A stretch of DNA of 64,000 nt from Calocera cornea HHB12733 (taxonomy: Eukaryota; Basidiomycota; Dacrymycetes; Dacrymycetales; Dacrymycetaceae): assembly GCA_001632435.1 (NCBI GenBank), contig KV423985.1:1-64000 (forward strand), in the 5' to 3' direction. The position numbers were made by a program, and so were the translations under genes. Numbering within the stretch: position 1 is the first letter of the stretch; each line of letters opens with the position of its first letter. Positions 1 through 10,839 of this stretch are shown here, one piece after another. Below the pieces are notes generated by a model. It was not told the DNA's origin and made no database searches. It saw only the letters and a program-made list of their open reading frames with translations.

Positions 1-523
1 GACTTCAAGTCGACTCGGAGCCCGAGCCTGGACAACACTACGTCTGCGGACGCGTTCGTCCGCCGAGCCGGACGAAGACGGAGCGCGGACCAGCTGCTCG
101 GCGCGCGACATCCCATCCATGCTCTCTTGCATCCCTCATCTTCTTGCTTCTTGTGCTGCCGCTGTCTGGGCTCTGATGATGTGCCTGCCGTTTCCTTCAC
201 CAGGACTGTGCTCGGCTTTCGATTGCAATGCCCTCCGGTGCCGGACGAGATCGGACAGGCGTGGCCCGGGCGGCCACACGCTATCATGTTATCTGGCAGT
301 CCTCAATGTTACTTTACGGAGGGTTCATCGGGGAAGTGCGCCATGCCTTCTGCCCTAGGGTAGCGACTCCCGGATACACAGACAATCTCACCTCGGAAAT
401 GCCATTTGTGATGTAGGGTTCGCGGCCTCCAAGGGGTATAAGATGAACGAGAATATGCTTCAATCCAAGAAGCATCTTCAACGCAATACCAACTTCGCAG
501 CACTCAACGACATTTCGGACAAG
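1..523. other. Upstream region of the SDR gene, no gene recognised
   Basis: Only short overlapping reading frames on both strands, none with a recognisable domain. The last part, next to the ATG at 524, is the presumed promoter and 5' leader of the dehydrogenase. A TATA-like string lies near 437 (GTATAAGATG), about 85 bases before the start codon. Confidence 0.4.
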
Positions 524-1504
524 ATGTCTCCCAAAGTATGGCTTGGTACGTCAATACCATGATCAAGCTTCAGCATCCTGATGACCCATTGTCAGTGACT
601 GGTGCCTCGTCCGGCTTTGGTCACGCGATGACGGAGCTCTTGCTGAAAAGGGGCGAGATCGTCATAGCGACTCTGCGCAGGCCGGAGGCATTGGACGATA
701 TTCACGATGGCCGTGATAGGCTCCTGGTTCTGAAGCTGGATGTTACCAAACCTGAAGAGGTCGATGCCGCCTTCGCCAAGGCGAAGGAGGTGTTCGGCAG
801 GATCGATGTTGTGTACAACAATGCCGCCTATGGCGTGCTGGCAGAGTTCGAGACGGCCACTCGTTCGCAAGAGGCACGCACCATGTTCGACACGAACTTC
901 TGGGGCGCGGCCGACATCAGTCGTGCGGCAATCGAGTTTTTCAGAGACGTTAATGGTCCGCAGGTCGGTGGGACTCTGCTTGTTATGTCGTCCATGGCCG
1001 GCCATTATGGTGCACCGGGAATCTCATACTACTGCGCTTCCAAACACGGTCAGTCGTTTCTTCTAGGAGTTAACATTGCTCTATGCTGAGTTCTCGCAAG
1101 CACTGGAGGGTGTCACAGAGGGAATGGTGAAAGAGCTCATTCCAGGGTGGAACATCAAGGTGAGGACCATACATTTGCACTGGCTCTTGCGTCTGACGTG
1201 TTTTGTCCAGGTCTCTATGATCGTCTCCGGCTCATTCAAGACACGTGGATCCGAAAGCATCATCACGCTCCCGCCGCATGTGGAATACAAAGATAGTGCC
1301 AGCATGCTTACGCGGCAATATATCAGCTCGGCACCTGGCGCCGATGTGACGAAGGCGGTGGAGGTTGTCTACCAGCTCGCTCAGGAGGCTGCGCTGCCCC
1401 TGCGCTTCCCCCTTGGGTTGGATGGAGTCAAGTCGATGACTGACCAGGCGTTGTCTCTTAGAGATGACGCTGAGAGATATAGATCGTGGTCTGCGGGATT
1501 GTAA
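524..1504 (+). CDS. Short-chain dehydrogenase/reductase (classical SDR)
   Basis: Exons 524-545, 596-1048, 1101-1159 and 1211-1504 join in frame to 275 residues, the usual classical SDR length. The first exon is only 22 bases and codes the start of the Rossmann fold; its splice rebuilds the nucleotide-binding motif TGASSGFG at residues 9-16. Further family marks are NNAAYG (82-87), the serine in VMSSMAG (about 139-140) and the catalytic Tyr153-xxx-Lys157 in YYCASK. Classical SDRs carry out NAD(P)-dependent oxidation or reduction of alcohols and carbonyls in the cytosol; the substrate cannot be read from sequence. The start at 524 is chosen because it alone supplies the glycine motif after splicing. 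No neighbour suggests a pathway. Confidence 0.9.
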
Positions 1505-1841
1505 CGAGATGTTATGAGATCCGTACTTGAAGCGGGGGTTGTGCATCCTCGGACCTCGGTTGATGAGCGTCCGAGGCCGGCGGCCGCGTGTTATGCTCAT
1601 GTTACTGACGTCCATGTTCGGATTACCACCCGATTATAGTAAATGTATTCTTCAGTGCATGTGCGGTGGAAAATCAGTCAAAGTGGAGTGAATAGCAACA
1701 ATGCTTCTTTTCTTCGTTCGTCTTCCCGTCCGGGATCACACCATTGCTTCCGCACAGAGAGTGACCGCGATCTTGTCAACTACTCTACTGCATTGACGAC
1801 CTTCAGAAAGAGTCACGATCATTCCACCCTTGTCCGAGTTT

Positions 1842-2704
1842 ATGAGATACATGATACACGATCAGGATGCCAATGGCGAGGCATTTCTTATTTGGTTTCT
1901 TGGCCGAACGGACGTCGATACGACGTGGCGTCGCATCACGATATCAAGCTCTCTCGTATGCTTCATGGAAGCCCTTGCTATCGATGCACTTCCTTACTTA
2001 GCTTCGCTATGGGAGAGTGTACCTTACATTCGAGAAATGGCTCAGAAGCCGTTGGACAGTTTGGGGCGCCTGGTCTCGGAAAGGCTTCTAAAAGTTTTCG
2101 AGCTCTTGGACAGCCTGCCAGCGTCCCACACAATTTGCCACCTGCCTCGGGGGTTCAGCCCGATAAGAATTCGGGAGGCACTGGCCGCTTGGGACAAGAA
2201 CATACCCCAAGAAGGAGAAGCAGCCAACAGAAACACTCCGCCCGATGATGTCAAATCGATAGCGCGAGCGACAGCGAGTTGCGCCGTTTCCGCGACCCTT
2301 GTAGACTCTGTGTCTTCATTCTGGAGAAAATCCAACGCTTTGGCCGCTACATTGAAAATCTGAGATCCCACGGCTGAAAGTGCGATCCCACGGCTGAAAG
2401 TGAGCATGAAATCGATCGACTCTGACACCTTCTGTCTTCGGAGGGGGCTTTGCCGTTGACCAGCGACTCTGTTTCTTACCAGAGGGCTGGCCATCTCACG
2501 TTGGCTTATTTTCTCCTCCGTTGCTGGAAACTCCGAGCGGCCGGATATGAGTTGCAAGCTGCGAGACAGTATCTGGAAGCTTTTCCACGCGCGTCTCTTG
2601 GAGGCGACGATGTGCCGCGCCTGGAGGAACTACTCTTACTCTGCGACAAAACGTGGGGCCGCGAGAAGCAGCTACAGTATAGAACGCTCGTAATGCACGC
2701 CTGA
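1842..2704 (+). CDS. Uncertain hypothetical protein, exon structure unresolved
   Basis: Two open stretches on the plus strand, 1842-2363 (ATG at 1842, 173 codons) and about 2460-2704, have protein-like composition: hydrophobic helices, a tail with RLEELLLLCDKTWG and no strong bias. They lie in different frames, and the second has no ATG of its own, so if real they are exons of one gene joined by an intron I could not place with confidence. An antisense frame (2042-2557) overlaps and cannot be excluded. No known domain was recognised. A perfect 20-base direct repeat sits between the two parts. Confidence 0.3.
2363..2402. repeat. 20-bp perfect tandem duplication
   Basis: The unit GATCCCACGGCTGAAAGTG(C/A) occurs twice back to back at about 2364-2403. 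It lies just after the stop of the 1842 reading frame, in a segment that is probably intronic or non-coding. Confidence 0.8.
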
Positions 2705-2784
2705 TACTGATCGAGCACGCCTTGTTCCCTACTAAAGGCTCATACCGCCATGTATACCTAGGAAGCGCTCCCAACATGCTTTGA

Positions 2785-3180
2785 ATGCCCGTCCACAATA
2801 TTAAGGTGCGTAGGCATGGATTTACAAGGTTGTCGAGGAGAGAATTGAGTCATCGACAGGGATGCAAGACGAACTCCGGCCAAGTGACAGCTAATGACGC
2901 AGAAGAGTGCGCAAAGTGCCCAACTTGCGTTGCCCCTCGTACGATTTTGTCAATCCACTGCATCTGGTGCAGACTGCAAAGGGTTCGAAAACGGTTGTGG
3001 GAAGAGCTGCAAGCCGAACCGACTCTCTCTTCCGAAGTGGCTGGTATTCTTCTCTCATGGGAGGAAGAAATAAGGGAGTTGATGGGGCTCGGCACCTCCT
3101 ACGAATCGGATGATTCTTGTGACTCGGACGACTCCAACGAGAGCAGCTTTGCCGAGGAATTGATTGCCAATATCCCTTAA
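2785..3180 (+). CDS. Uncertain hypothetical protein with acidic serine-rich tail
   Basis: A 131-codon frame starts with ATG at 2785 and ends in TAA at 3178-3180. The C-terminal half looks protein-like: a predicted helix around LWEELQAEPTLSSEVAG followed by a Ser/Asp/Glu-rich tail. A Cys-x2-Cys pair (CAKCPTC) and a second C-x2-C (CIWC) could bind metal, but the N-terminal part may be intron or non-coding. Its stop codon overlaps the stop of the convergent SNIP1-like gene by a few bases. It may be the last exon of the uncertain gene upstream. No family recognised. Confidence 0.3.
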   Translation: MPVHNIKVRRHGFTRLSRRELSHRQGCKTNSGQVTANDAEECAKCPTCVAPRTILSIHCIWCRLQRVRKRLWEELQAEPTLSSEVAGILLSWEEEIRELMGLGTSYESDDSCDSDDSNESSFAEELIANIP

Positions 3181-4241
3181 GCAGCAGCATCCTCGTGTAA
3201 TAGTACATATTCTCTCGAACTCTGCCCAAATTTGATAACTGTGAACCGTAAGCATGTATACTTGCAAGAAACTCAAACGACGTACCATCACTCTCCTTCA
3301 GCTCGTAAAACCGGCTCTTCGGTATCTCCTCGTCATTCACGAATGTCCCATTTGTTGAGTCAAGGTCGATGATGAATGGTCTAAGGCCTCGGATCAGTGG
3401 TAATGAGATAGAAGATGGTCGGTTGACAGACTTTACTGAGGACGAGGTATCGCCAAACTCGTTCCGGGAGGTCACTTGACGGTATTGGATCACAGCGTGT
3501 TGCTTGGAGCATGAAGGGTGTTCAATGGGTATATCGGCAACCTTAAAATACTGGATCAGAACAGGGACGGGCGAGCATGAGCAAGAGAAGACGTACGACC
3601 CGATCCCTCCCAACCAAATAGGCCGACTGCCTCGAGATATGCAGCAGCTCGACCTGCTCATCGCCCTTGAACACATACAGCCTCCAGTTCCGCGTCGGCT
3701 TCCTCGCTTCCGGCGGCTCGTTATACTTGAGCACCACACCATTGACGGTGTTGGTCGCTGCGGCTAAGGCGCCGGACTGGTTGAAGTTCGGTTTGGACTT
3801 GTCCTCGGCGGGGGCGGAGGGGCCGCGTGAGCCTGGGGCCGGGGAGCGGGAGCCGGAAGGGCCGAAGGTGGGGAATGCAGGTGGGGGAGGGGAGCGGGAG
3901 CGCTTGCGGGGCGCGGGGGAGCGCTGCGAGGAGCGCGCTCGGTCGCCGTCTCGTCTTCGGTCGACGGGTCGATCACGCCGGTCGTCATAGCCTCGGTCTC
4001 GCCGGTCATCCCGGTCTCGACCATAACCTCTGTCCCGCTCTCTCTCCCTATCTCGGTCCGCATCTCTCGGTCGCCGCCTATCAAACTTCTCCTCGTCGCT
4101 TTCCTCCTTCAGACGAGGTCTCTCCCGCTCGCGCTCGTCCCTGACTGGTCGCCGGTCATAGTCACGCTCCCGATCTCGGTCGTCGCGTGGGCGTCGGGGT
4201 GGTGGTGAGCGGGAGTCACGTCGATCTCTTGGAGCAGGCAT
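3177..4241 (-). CDS. SNIP1/Pml1-like FHA-domain pre-mRNA splicing factor
   Basis: Exons 4241-3597, 3541-3432, 3380-3286 and 3238-3177 give 303 residues. The first 130 or so are an arginine/aspartate/glutamate-rich, SR-like disordered region with RDRE repeats and SRSPPP motifs. The rest is a forkhead-associated domain: LVGRD, then HPSCSKQHAVIQYR, PFIIDLDSTNGTFVN and the end FGQSSREYVLLHE. These are the hallmark strings of SNIP1 (human) and Pml1 (yeast RES complex), which bind phosphothreonine and act in splicing and pre-mRNA retention in the nucleus. The exon 2-3 boundary uses donor GTCTGT and acceptor CCTTAG; only this pair yields SVKPFIIDL, the family-conserved join. It is divergent from the P450 gene. 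Confidence 0.92.
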
Positions 4242-4728
4242 GAGTCAAGTTGACAGAAGAAGATATAGCGTGTGGTATGATCAGGATAGTGGGAAGGACC
4301 GCTGGTTCTTCGTACAGTTGATATGGAGGATTGTGTCTTGCTGCAGATGCCGCACCAAAAGTTGGACGCGCGACTCCGCGCACGACCCAGCTCGCGCACC
4401 TTGACGGAAGCAATCGCATTCCAATCTGGCCTCGTGGTGCCGCACGCACGCGGAGGCAACCCTCTTGCCAGCGCAACAAGCGTCCCGTGTCGGTGCACAA
4501 TCGCAACGTACTTTGTTGGCACCGGAAGAAGCAATGTCACTATCTCCCCAGGACGAGGTGCCTCGAGGGCGCGCTTTTGTTCCCCCTTGTCCATGGAACA
4601 TTTGTTTGCCTCTGCCCCTAGATATACTCGCCGCTGTCTGGGGACAAGCCGGTCTTGCTGCTCTTCCCTTTCGTCTTTACCATACCCTAGCTTGGAACGA
4701 CTCCCCTTCAGCGACCTGACCAGCAATC
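4242..4728. promoter_or_regulatory. Divergent promoter region of the SNIP1-like gene and P450
   Basis: 487 bases separate the two ATGs. Long open frames cross it on both strands but have no family features and are read as chance frames in GC-rich DNA. A pyrimidine-rich stretch (about 4640-4720) precedes the P450 start, as is common in fungal 5' leaders. Confidence 0.5.
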
Positions 4729-6733
4729 ATGCCCGGTGGTATCATACCACTCGACCTCACCTCCCTCCTCATCCTCGCAACGCCATCCATCGTCGTCCTC
4801 ATCTTCCTCTGGATCGCCGTCCAGTATCTGACCGTCAAAGAGGTCGTCTCTTTAAATGAGCTGCCCGGTCCACCTGGAGGGTGGTACAGTCCCGTCGGCC
4901 ATCTACCTCAATTGCTTGAGTACGTCTCCCGTGCCCTGATCCGACGCCATCCACCTAATGCATTAATCCAACCACAGCCCTGATGTCTCCCCCAAGACAC
5001 ATGAAGCCTGGACCGCCCAGTACGGCCCCACATTCCAGACCTTCGGCTTTGGACCCTTCGACCGACGTCTCTTCTCCCTCGACCCATCAGTAATAAAGTA
5101 CGTCCTCGATCACCCGGAGAAGTTCCAGAAGGGCTGGCAAGCGCGGAGCTATGTCGATCAGGCGATCGGTGATGGGGGACTTGTTATGGCCGAGGGCGGT
5201 ATACATAGGGTCATGGTGAGCGCTTTTTGGGTCTGGAGGTTGGACGTTGTCTGATGAGCCCACAGAGGAGGATCCTACAGCCTGTATTTAGCAAGAAGAA
5301 CCTCGACGCGCTCTCTCCGATCTCCACGCGCAAAGCGCTCGAGCTGTGCTCCATCCTGCGCTCCCTCTCTGGCCAGCAACAAGCAACGGTCGACGTTGTC
5401 CCTTACTTGACGCGCGCAACGTTCGACGTGATCGGCCTGGCAGGGTTCGGGTACTCGTTCGACGCGCTGCGGGGGGAGGAGGACCCGTTGTACCTTGCAT
5501 TTCAGCGGCTGTTTGGGAGCATCAGTGGGTTTACGCTCAGGATGTATCTGGGGATATACATGCCGTGGTTGGACGAGTACTTCGTGCGTTTTAAACATCA
5601 TTGCTGGGGTGATGCTGGTGCTGATGGATGGATAGCCGGATGAACGCGTGAAGACGATCCGCCAGAGTCGGCAGGTGATCGACAGCACCGTTAAGCGATG
5701 GATCGAGGATCGGCAAGCCGAGATTGGCGGCGAGAAAGCCGGTGTAAGAGCCAACGACTCTCCCAAAGATCTCCTGACGCTGATGAGTACGTCGTGTCGC
5801 CTTGCCGTTCGATCTGTAGCTGACCGGATTGTACAGTTCAGGAGATCGTATCAGCCGCACCGAAGACGCCGATGGCGGACGATCTGGTGATTGCCCAAGT
5901 GAACACCTTCCTCATGGCCGGCTCCGAGACTACATCGCTCACGATCGCCTGGGCTCTCTACTACCTCTCCCAACACGCAGACGTCCAATCCGCATTGCGC
6001 GACGAATGCCTCACCATCGACCCCTCCTCCCCACACGCCTTTGTGGAAGGGATCGACCGCCTCCCCCTTCTTGAGAAAGTCGTCCGCGAGACCCTCCGCC
6101 TCACGCCCGCGGTGCACAGCACCTTCCGCCAAGCAGTCCAGGACGACATCATCCCCCTCTCCCCCGCGCCGATGGGGATGGAGACCTCCGGCCGTCGGGG
6201 GCCGTCGGGGATAAGCATCCGCAAGGGGCAGTATGTGCACGTCCCGTTCGAGGGGCTCAATACGCTCAAGAGCGTGTGGGGGGAGGACGCGCATGCGTTC
6301 AGGCCGGGACGGTGGGATGCGCTGATGTTTGGTGCGAGGGAGGGGCAGGGGGAGAAGAGCGCGATGTTTGGGAGGGAGGAGAAGGGTAGGACGCAGTGTA
6401 AGACTTGGGCGGGGATGATGTCTTTCTCTACTGGGCCAAAGGCGTGTATTGGGATGCGGTTTGCTCTTATCGAGTAAGTCTCCAGCGTTATCGAGCGGAC
6501 AGCACGCTTACGCTGCATCTGCAGGATCAAGATCTTCCTCTTCCACCTCGTTCGCGAATTCGAGTTCTCATGTCCGAAACCGATCGTGAAGCGCAATGCG
6601 TAAGTGCTATCTGGTCCTTGTGCCGCAGACCGCTGATGCGCGGGACAGAATGGTTGTTCGACCAATCGTTGATGGAGAGAACGAGAAGGGACAACAATTG
6701 CCTTTGCTTATCCGTCCCGTTCGACGAGATTAG
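4729..6733 (+). CDS. Cytochrome P450 monooxygenase
   Basis: Seven exons (4729-4919, 4978-5215, 5266-5583, 5636-5786, 5837-6473, 6525-6599, 6649-6733) encode 564 residues. There is an N-terminal membrane anchor at about residues 9-31 followed by the proline-rich hinge LPGPPGGW. Family motifs are all present: I-helix AGSETTS (327-333), ExxR as ETLR (384-387), the PERF-type FRPGRW (454-459) and the heme loop FSTGPKACIG with the thiolate Cys503. The enzyme should be ER-bound, using a P450 reductase to insert oxygen into a small molecule. The CYP family and substrate cannot be assigned without a search. It looks intact, and nothing nearby suggests a biosynthetic cluster. Confidence 0.95.
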
Positions 6734-7199
6734 CTGCGCGCTGGGCTGGCTATAGGCTCCTACGTTCGGTTATGTAAGATACTCTTGGATGGGTTGGGTG
6801 TCATGGTGGTTTCCCCTTTTCGGCGTCTCGAAGTGTATAAGTAAAGCTTGTGATTGTTGTCTAATATCACTTTCCTACCCCTCTTGTCATCGCCAAATTG
6901 TCGAATGCGGTCACTTGTGCTGCCAAGATATCACCAAAGTTCGACATTTGAGGAGCTAAGAGAAGGTTCAACCTTCCGGTGGCTGCCGCGCCGACAATGC
7001 CGACAATGCCGCCAGACTCCGTCCGATAACAGAGATCAGGGGCCACCTCATCAACAGCGTCCATTGTACCGACATTGTACGGCATACAACGGCACGCTGG
7101 TCACGCCCCGGCTCATTTGAACATACTCGACTTCCTATTCCGGCCCATGTCCCCTCTTTCTCCTTCTCCTTGCCAACAAGTCACGAGCGCAAGCGCACG
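6734..7199. other. Intergenic region between P450 and BTB gene
   Basis: No reading frame with protein-like features. It contains a short GCCGACAAT direct repeat near 6990-7010 (two adjacent copies) and a CT-rich stretch (7150-7175) just before the BTB start codon. Confidence 0.5.
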
Positions 7200-8296
7200 A
7201 TGTCGTATCCGACGCGCACAGGCCAGTACATGCGGCCCACCTCCTCCCCGCCCACCCCGACAAACTTCTCCTTCTCCGTCCCCATCCCACCGCCAACACG
7301 CTCCCCGCCTACCTCTTCCCGCGCCCAGCTCCCCAAGACGAAGCCGCCGTTCAGCAAGCATCCCGCGTTCGACAACCCCGAGGCGGACCTGATCCTCCGA
7401 ACGGCCGACAAGGTGCCGTTCCGCGTGTTCAGGCGCATCCTCATCGAGTCCTCGGACATCTTCCGCGACCTGTTCTCCATCCCTCCCCCTCCGTCCTCCC
7501 CCTCAACAGCATCCTCCTCAGATGGGCCAGCCGTACCGGTGCTGGACATTCCCGAGCCTGCGCGACTCATGAACGACTTCCTGCTGTGCATCTACCCGCT
7601 GCCCAGCCCGCGATACACGAGCATCGAGGAGCTCGTACCGATGTTCGACCTGGCACGCAAGTACGCCTCTCAGCACGTGGTCGACCTCCTCCGCTCTCAG
7701 CTCGTCTCCCCGGAGATCATGCGCAAGACCGTCGCCCTGCGCGTGTATGCACTCGCGTGCAAGGAAGACCTCGAGTACGAGAAGCGCATCGCCGCGGCCG
7801 CCTGTCTCGAGATAGACATCGACAAGGCCGCGCTGTACATGGAGGCGCTCTGGCCGGAGGAGCTGAAGAACTGGAGTGCATTGGACCTGACGAGGCTGAT
7901 CAGGCTGAGGGACACGAGGTTCGAGCTGGCGGCGGAGCTGGTCAGGGGACTGGAGGGGAAGGGCGTGTGCACGGTCGGGACCTGCAGGCACGATTTTCAG
8001 GCGGACTACTTTCCGGAGTTCCAGGAGGCGGCACTATTGGAACTGAGGAAATGCCCGACGAGCAAGGTCGTATTCTCGGTGTGCCCTTCCTCTCCTGTCT
8101 GGAGAGATCAACTCGAGCTGACTTCTATCAGCACACATTCGTCACATCCTGCCTGAACAAGACGGCCGCCTCCTGCTTCAGCTGTGCGAGGGAGTACCTC
8201 GCTACTTCCGGAATGATTCTATCGCACCTAAAGCGGAGGATTGATATGCTCCCCGATAACGTACTGGAGGTGGGCCGCGCCTCAGAGGAGCGTTGA
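7200..8296 (+). CDS. BTB/POZ-domain protein
   Basis: Exons 7200-8066 and 8132-8296 give 343 residues; the first ATG in frame is 7200. After about 45 proline/serine/threonine-rich residues, a BTB fold is recognisable: ADLILRTADKVPFRVFRRIL, SSDIFRDLFS and later CIYPLPSPRYTSIEELVPMFDLARKY, the typical dimerisation core and following helix of the fungal BTB type. The C-terminal part holds several cysteines (CTVGTCRHD, CLNKTAASCFSC) that could form a structural metal site. Basidiomycetes carry many such proteins of unknown function; roles range from adaptor for cullin-3 to transcription. The intron is 65 nt with donor GTCGTA. Confidence 0.85.
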
Positions 8297-8662
8297 GCGA
8301 TTTCTGCTTCGGTAACTCATCTGTGTTTCGATCTTTTGGGCTTGTATGCAGTTGTATTCCTACTTATGCTATTGCTCACACACATCTTGTACTCATAGTG
8401 CGGCTCTTCTTCTTTATGATACCAGCTTCATGTTGTCTGCCTTCAATTTCTGGTGTGTGCAGCCAACCCCCTTATGACCTTCATGGAAGCGCCTCGGCTT
8501 TAAGAACCTCATAACTCCGAAAGAACGGAAGCATTCCGGTGATGATGCAGACGAGTCAGGGTCTTCTGTGGCGATCACTGTTGTCTCCTGGCCTGCCAAC
8601 GCTGACTCGAAGGCTTCCTGTTGTAGGCACTTGTGGAACTACTCTGTGGCTGAGCCTCTTTG
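8297..8662. other. Intergenic region, BTB gene to CCA-adding enzyme
   Basis: 366 bases with no supported gene. It contains the presumed 3' end of the BTB gene and the promoter of the tRNA nucleotidyltransferase. Confidence 0.5.
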
Positions 8663-10750
8663 ATGCTGGTTAAACGAGCGGTCTTGCTGGCACGACCACT
8701 ACGTATCCTGTCTGTCCGCCGCACTATCCCCGTCCACGGGTGTCTCTTTCACTCCGCACCAACTCTCAACTCCAAAATGTCTATCACGCTCGATCCGCGG
8801 GAGGATCAGATCTGCACAATTCTCGACGACTACGCCAAGTTCCGCAAGCAGGAGCATCCAGAGGAGCCCGCGGTCGAGTGCCGCATCGCGGGCGGCTGGG
8901 TACGGGACAAGCTGCTCGGTCTGGCCTCGGACGACATTGACGTCGCGCTGTCCACCATGACCGGCCTTCCGTTCGCTCTAGGCTTGTCGGGGTTCTGCAA
9001 GGAGCGCAATGTACCATGCGGGAAGTTTACGAAGATCGAGGCCAACCCGGAGAAGAGCAAGCATCTGGAGACGACAAAGTTTGATGTGCTTGGGCTCGAA
9101 ATGGACTTTGTCAATTTGCGCGCCGAGGACTATGCGGCGGATAGCCGGGTGCCTGTTGTAAGCATCACTTGTATACCGAGGAGGACATATTTGAACTGAA
9201 ACCGGCTGATAGCAACGATTCGGCACCCCGCTGGAGGATGCATTACGGCGTGACCTGACGATCAACGCCCTGTTTTACAACGTGCATACACGACAGGTTG
9301 AAGACTACACCGAAAAGGTCTGCAATATGCCATGACATGCCATATCTGTTTTAACCTGAAATAAAGGGACTGACCGACCTCAAAAACGGCATCTGCCGCA
9401 CGCCTATGCCACCCCGCCAAACCTTCCTGGACGACCCGCTCCGCGTGCCACGGGCCATACGGTTCTCCAGCCGGTTCAACTTCTCACTCGATCCCGAGCT
9501 GCAGGCTGCTGCCGCGCTGCCCGAGGTGAAGGACGCGCTTATCCAAAAGGTGAGCAGGGAGCGCGTGGGGATTGAGATGGAGAAGACCTTGAAAGGTACT
9601 CCTCTTCTTCGCGTTACAGGGATGATGCTGAGTGTGGGATAGGACCCAACCCACTCCTGGCAATACATCATATCCACAAGCTCACACTGTACAAAGCTAT
9701 CTACTGGCTTACACCCGCCGCCACAGCCACGCTCTCCGGAGAGCCCTTGGCAGAAGACACGGGTCTCATCGCTGCCTCGATACTGCACCACCTTCTCAAG
9801 GCACCCGATACCGCATACCTGACCATACTCAGCCGGGCACGGGAAGACGCCCAGGTCCGAAAACGCTTATACCTCGCTGCTGACCTTACGCCATACGGAA
9901 ATCTGACGTACGTTGAGAAGAAGAAGTCTGCTCCGGCCGTGGAGGGAATCATACGGGAAGGCTTGAAGGTGGGCCACAGAAAGGCCGGCTGCAACGCCGT
10001 CAATGATGAGTATGGCACTGATGCCCGTAGTTGGGGAATCACGATATCACGTCCACTGCGTGCCTCTTCGCCGCTTCCCAACTGTTGACCCAGCCGGTAC
10101 TCTCACGATTCCCGCCACCAGAACGCAAATCGATCGGTGAGTCAGCTTATGGGATGAGGCGAGCGGTACTGAAGTCATCTGAAGGTCTGGTACTCCGGAA
10201 TTCTTCCGTGCATGACCATGTTAAGGGAGCCCACTGGGAGGACTCGATGGCGTTCTCTCTTGTGCAAGACTTGATACCGTATTGGGACCTTCACGCCGGT
10301 TCACTCGACGGTTGGAACTTTTCATTCTGGACTGCAGCCGATGCTGATGAGCCCCCAGATGGTGCCGAACAAGTCCTCCGTGCCTACGAGCTGTTCGTGG
10401 CTCGGATCGAGGCGCTCGGTCTGCCAGCTGCAATCGAGGAGAAACCCCGGCTGGACGTGCGTTGACGATCTATTGACTTCCATTCATCTACCTAACTGCA
10501 CTATTTTTCACAGGGGAAAGAGATTGCTGCTACACTGAACATCCGGCCTGGTCCGGCAATTGCGCCAATATTGAACTCTGTAGTCGGGTGGCAGCTGGAG
10601 CACCCGGAGGGCACGAAGGAGGAGGGCAGGGCGTGGCTGGTACAGCAGGTTGAGCAGGGTGCGATCAAGGTGGATACTCCCGGTGCAGCGGCGAAAGTAC
10701 AGAGGGGAGGAGACGGGGAGGGAGCAAGCAAGCGAGCTAGGAAGAAGTAG
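8663..10750 (+). CDS. CCA1: CCA tRNA nucleotidyltransferase (CCA-adding enzyme)
   Basis: Exons 8663-9157, 9213-9317, 9367-9595, 9643-9968, 10031-10136, 10185-10456 and 10514-10750 encode 589 residues. Class II poly(A)-polymerase-family marks are clear: IAGGWVRDKLLG, the catalytic carboxylates in SDDIDVAL, RRDLTINALFYN, and the nucleotide-selecting region DPLRVPRAIRF. The enzyme adds CCA to tRNA 3' ends in nucleus, cytosol and mitochondria. The first 38 residues (ATG 8663) are basic and hydroxylated, with few acidic residues, like a mitochondrial presequence. A second in-frame ATG at 8777 would give a form without it, as known for yeast CCA1. The tail ends in a lysine/arginine-rich ASKRARKK that could serve as a nuclear signal. 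Convergent with RNA14, 89 bases apart. Confidence 0.95.
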
Positions 10751-10839
10751 CGAGGATGAAGTCAATAAAGATAAATTGCAACGTGGGTATGTACGGAACG
10801 TGCGAGGTCTGAGTCGAGAAAGCCGCAATTTGAGAGGGG

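Noticed and set aside
4109..4726. Long antisense frame (205 codons) over the SNIP1-like start and P450 promoter
   Set aside because: Overlaps the strongly supported SNIP1-like first exon in another frame, lacks an ATG of good context and shows no domain.
7181..7972. Minus-strand frames opposite the BTB gene
   Set aside because: They mirror a clear BTB domain on plus and have arginine/glycine-rich shadow composition.
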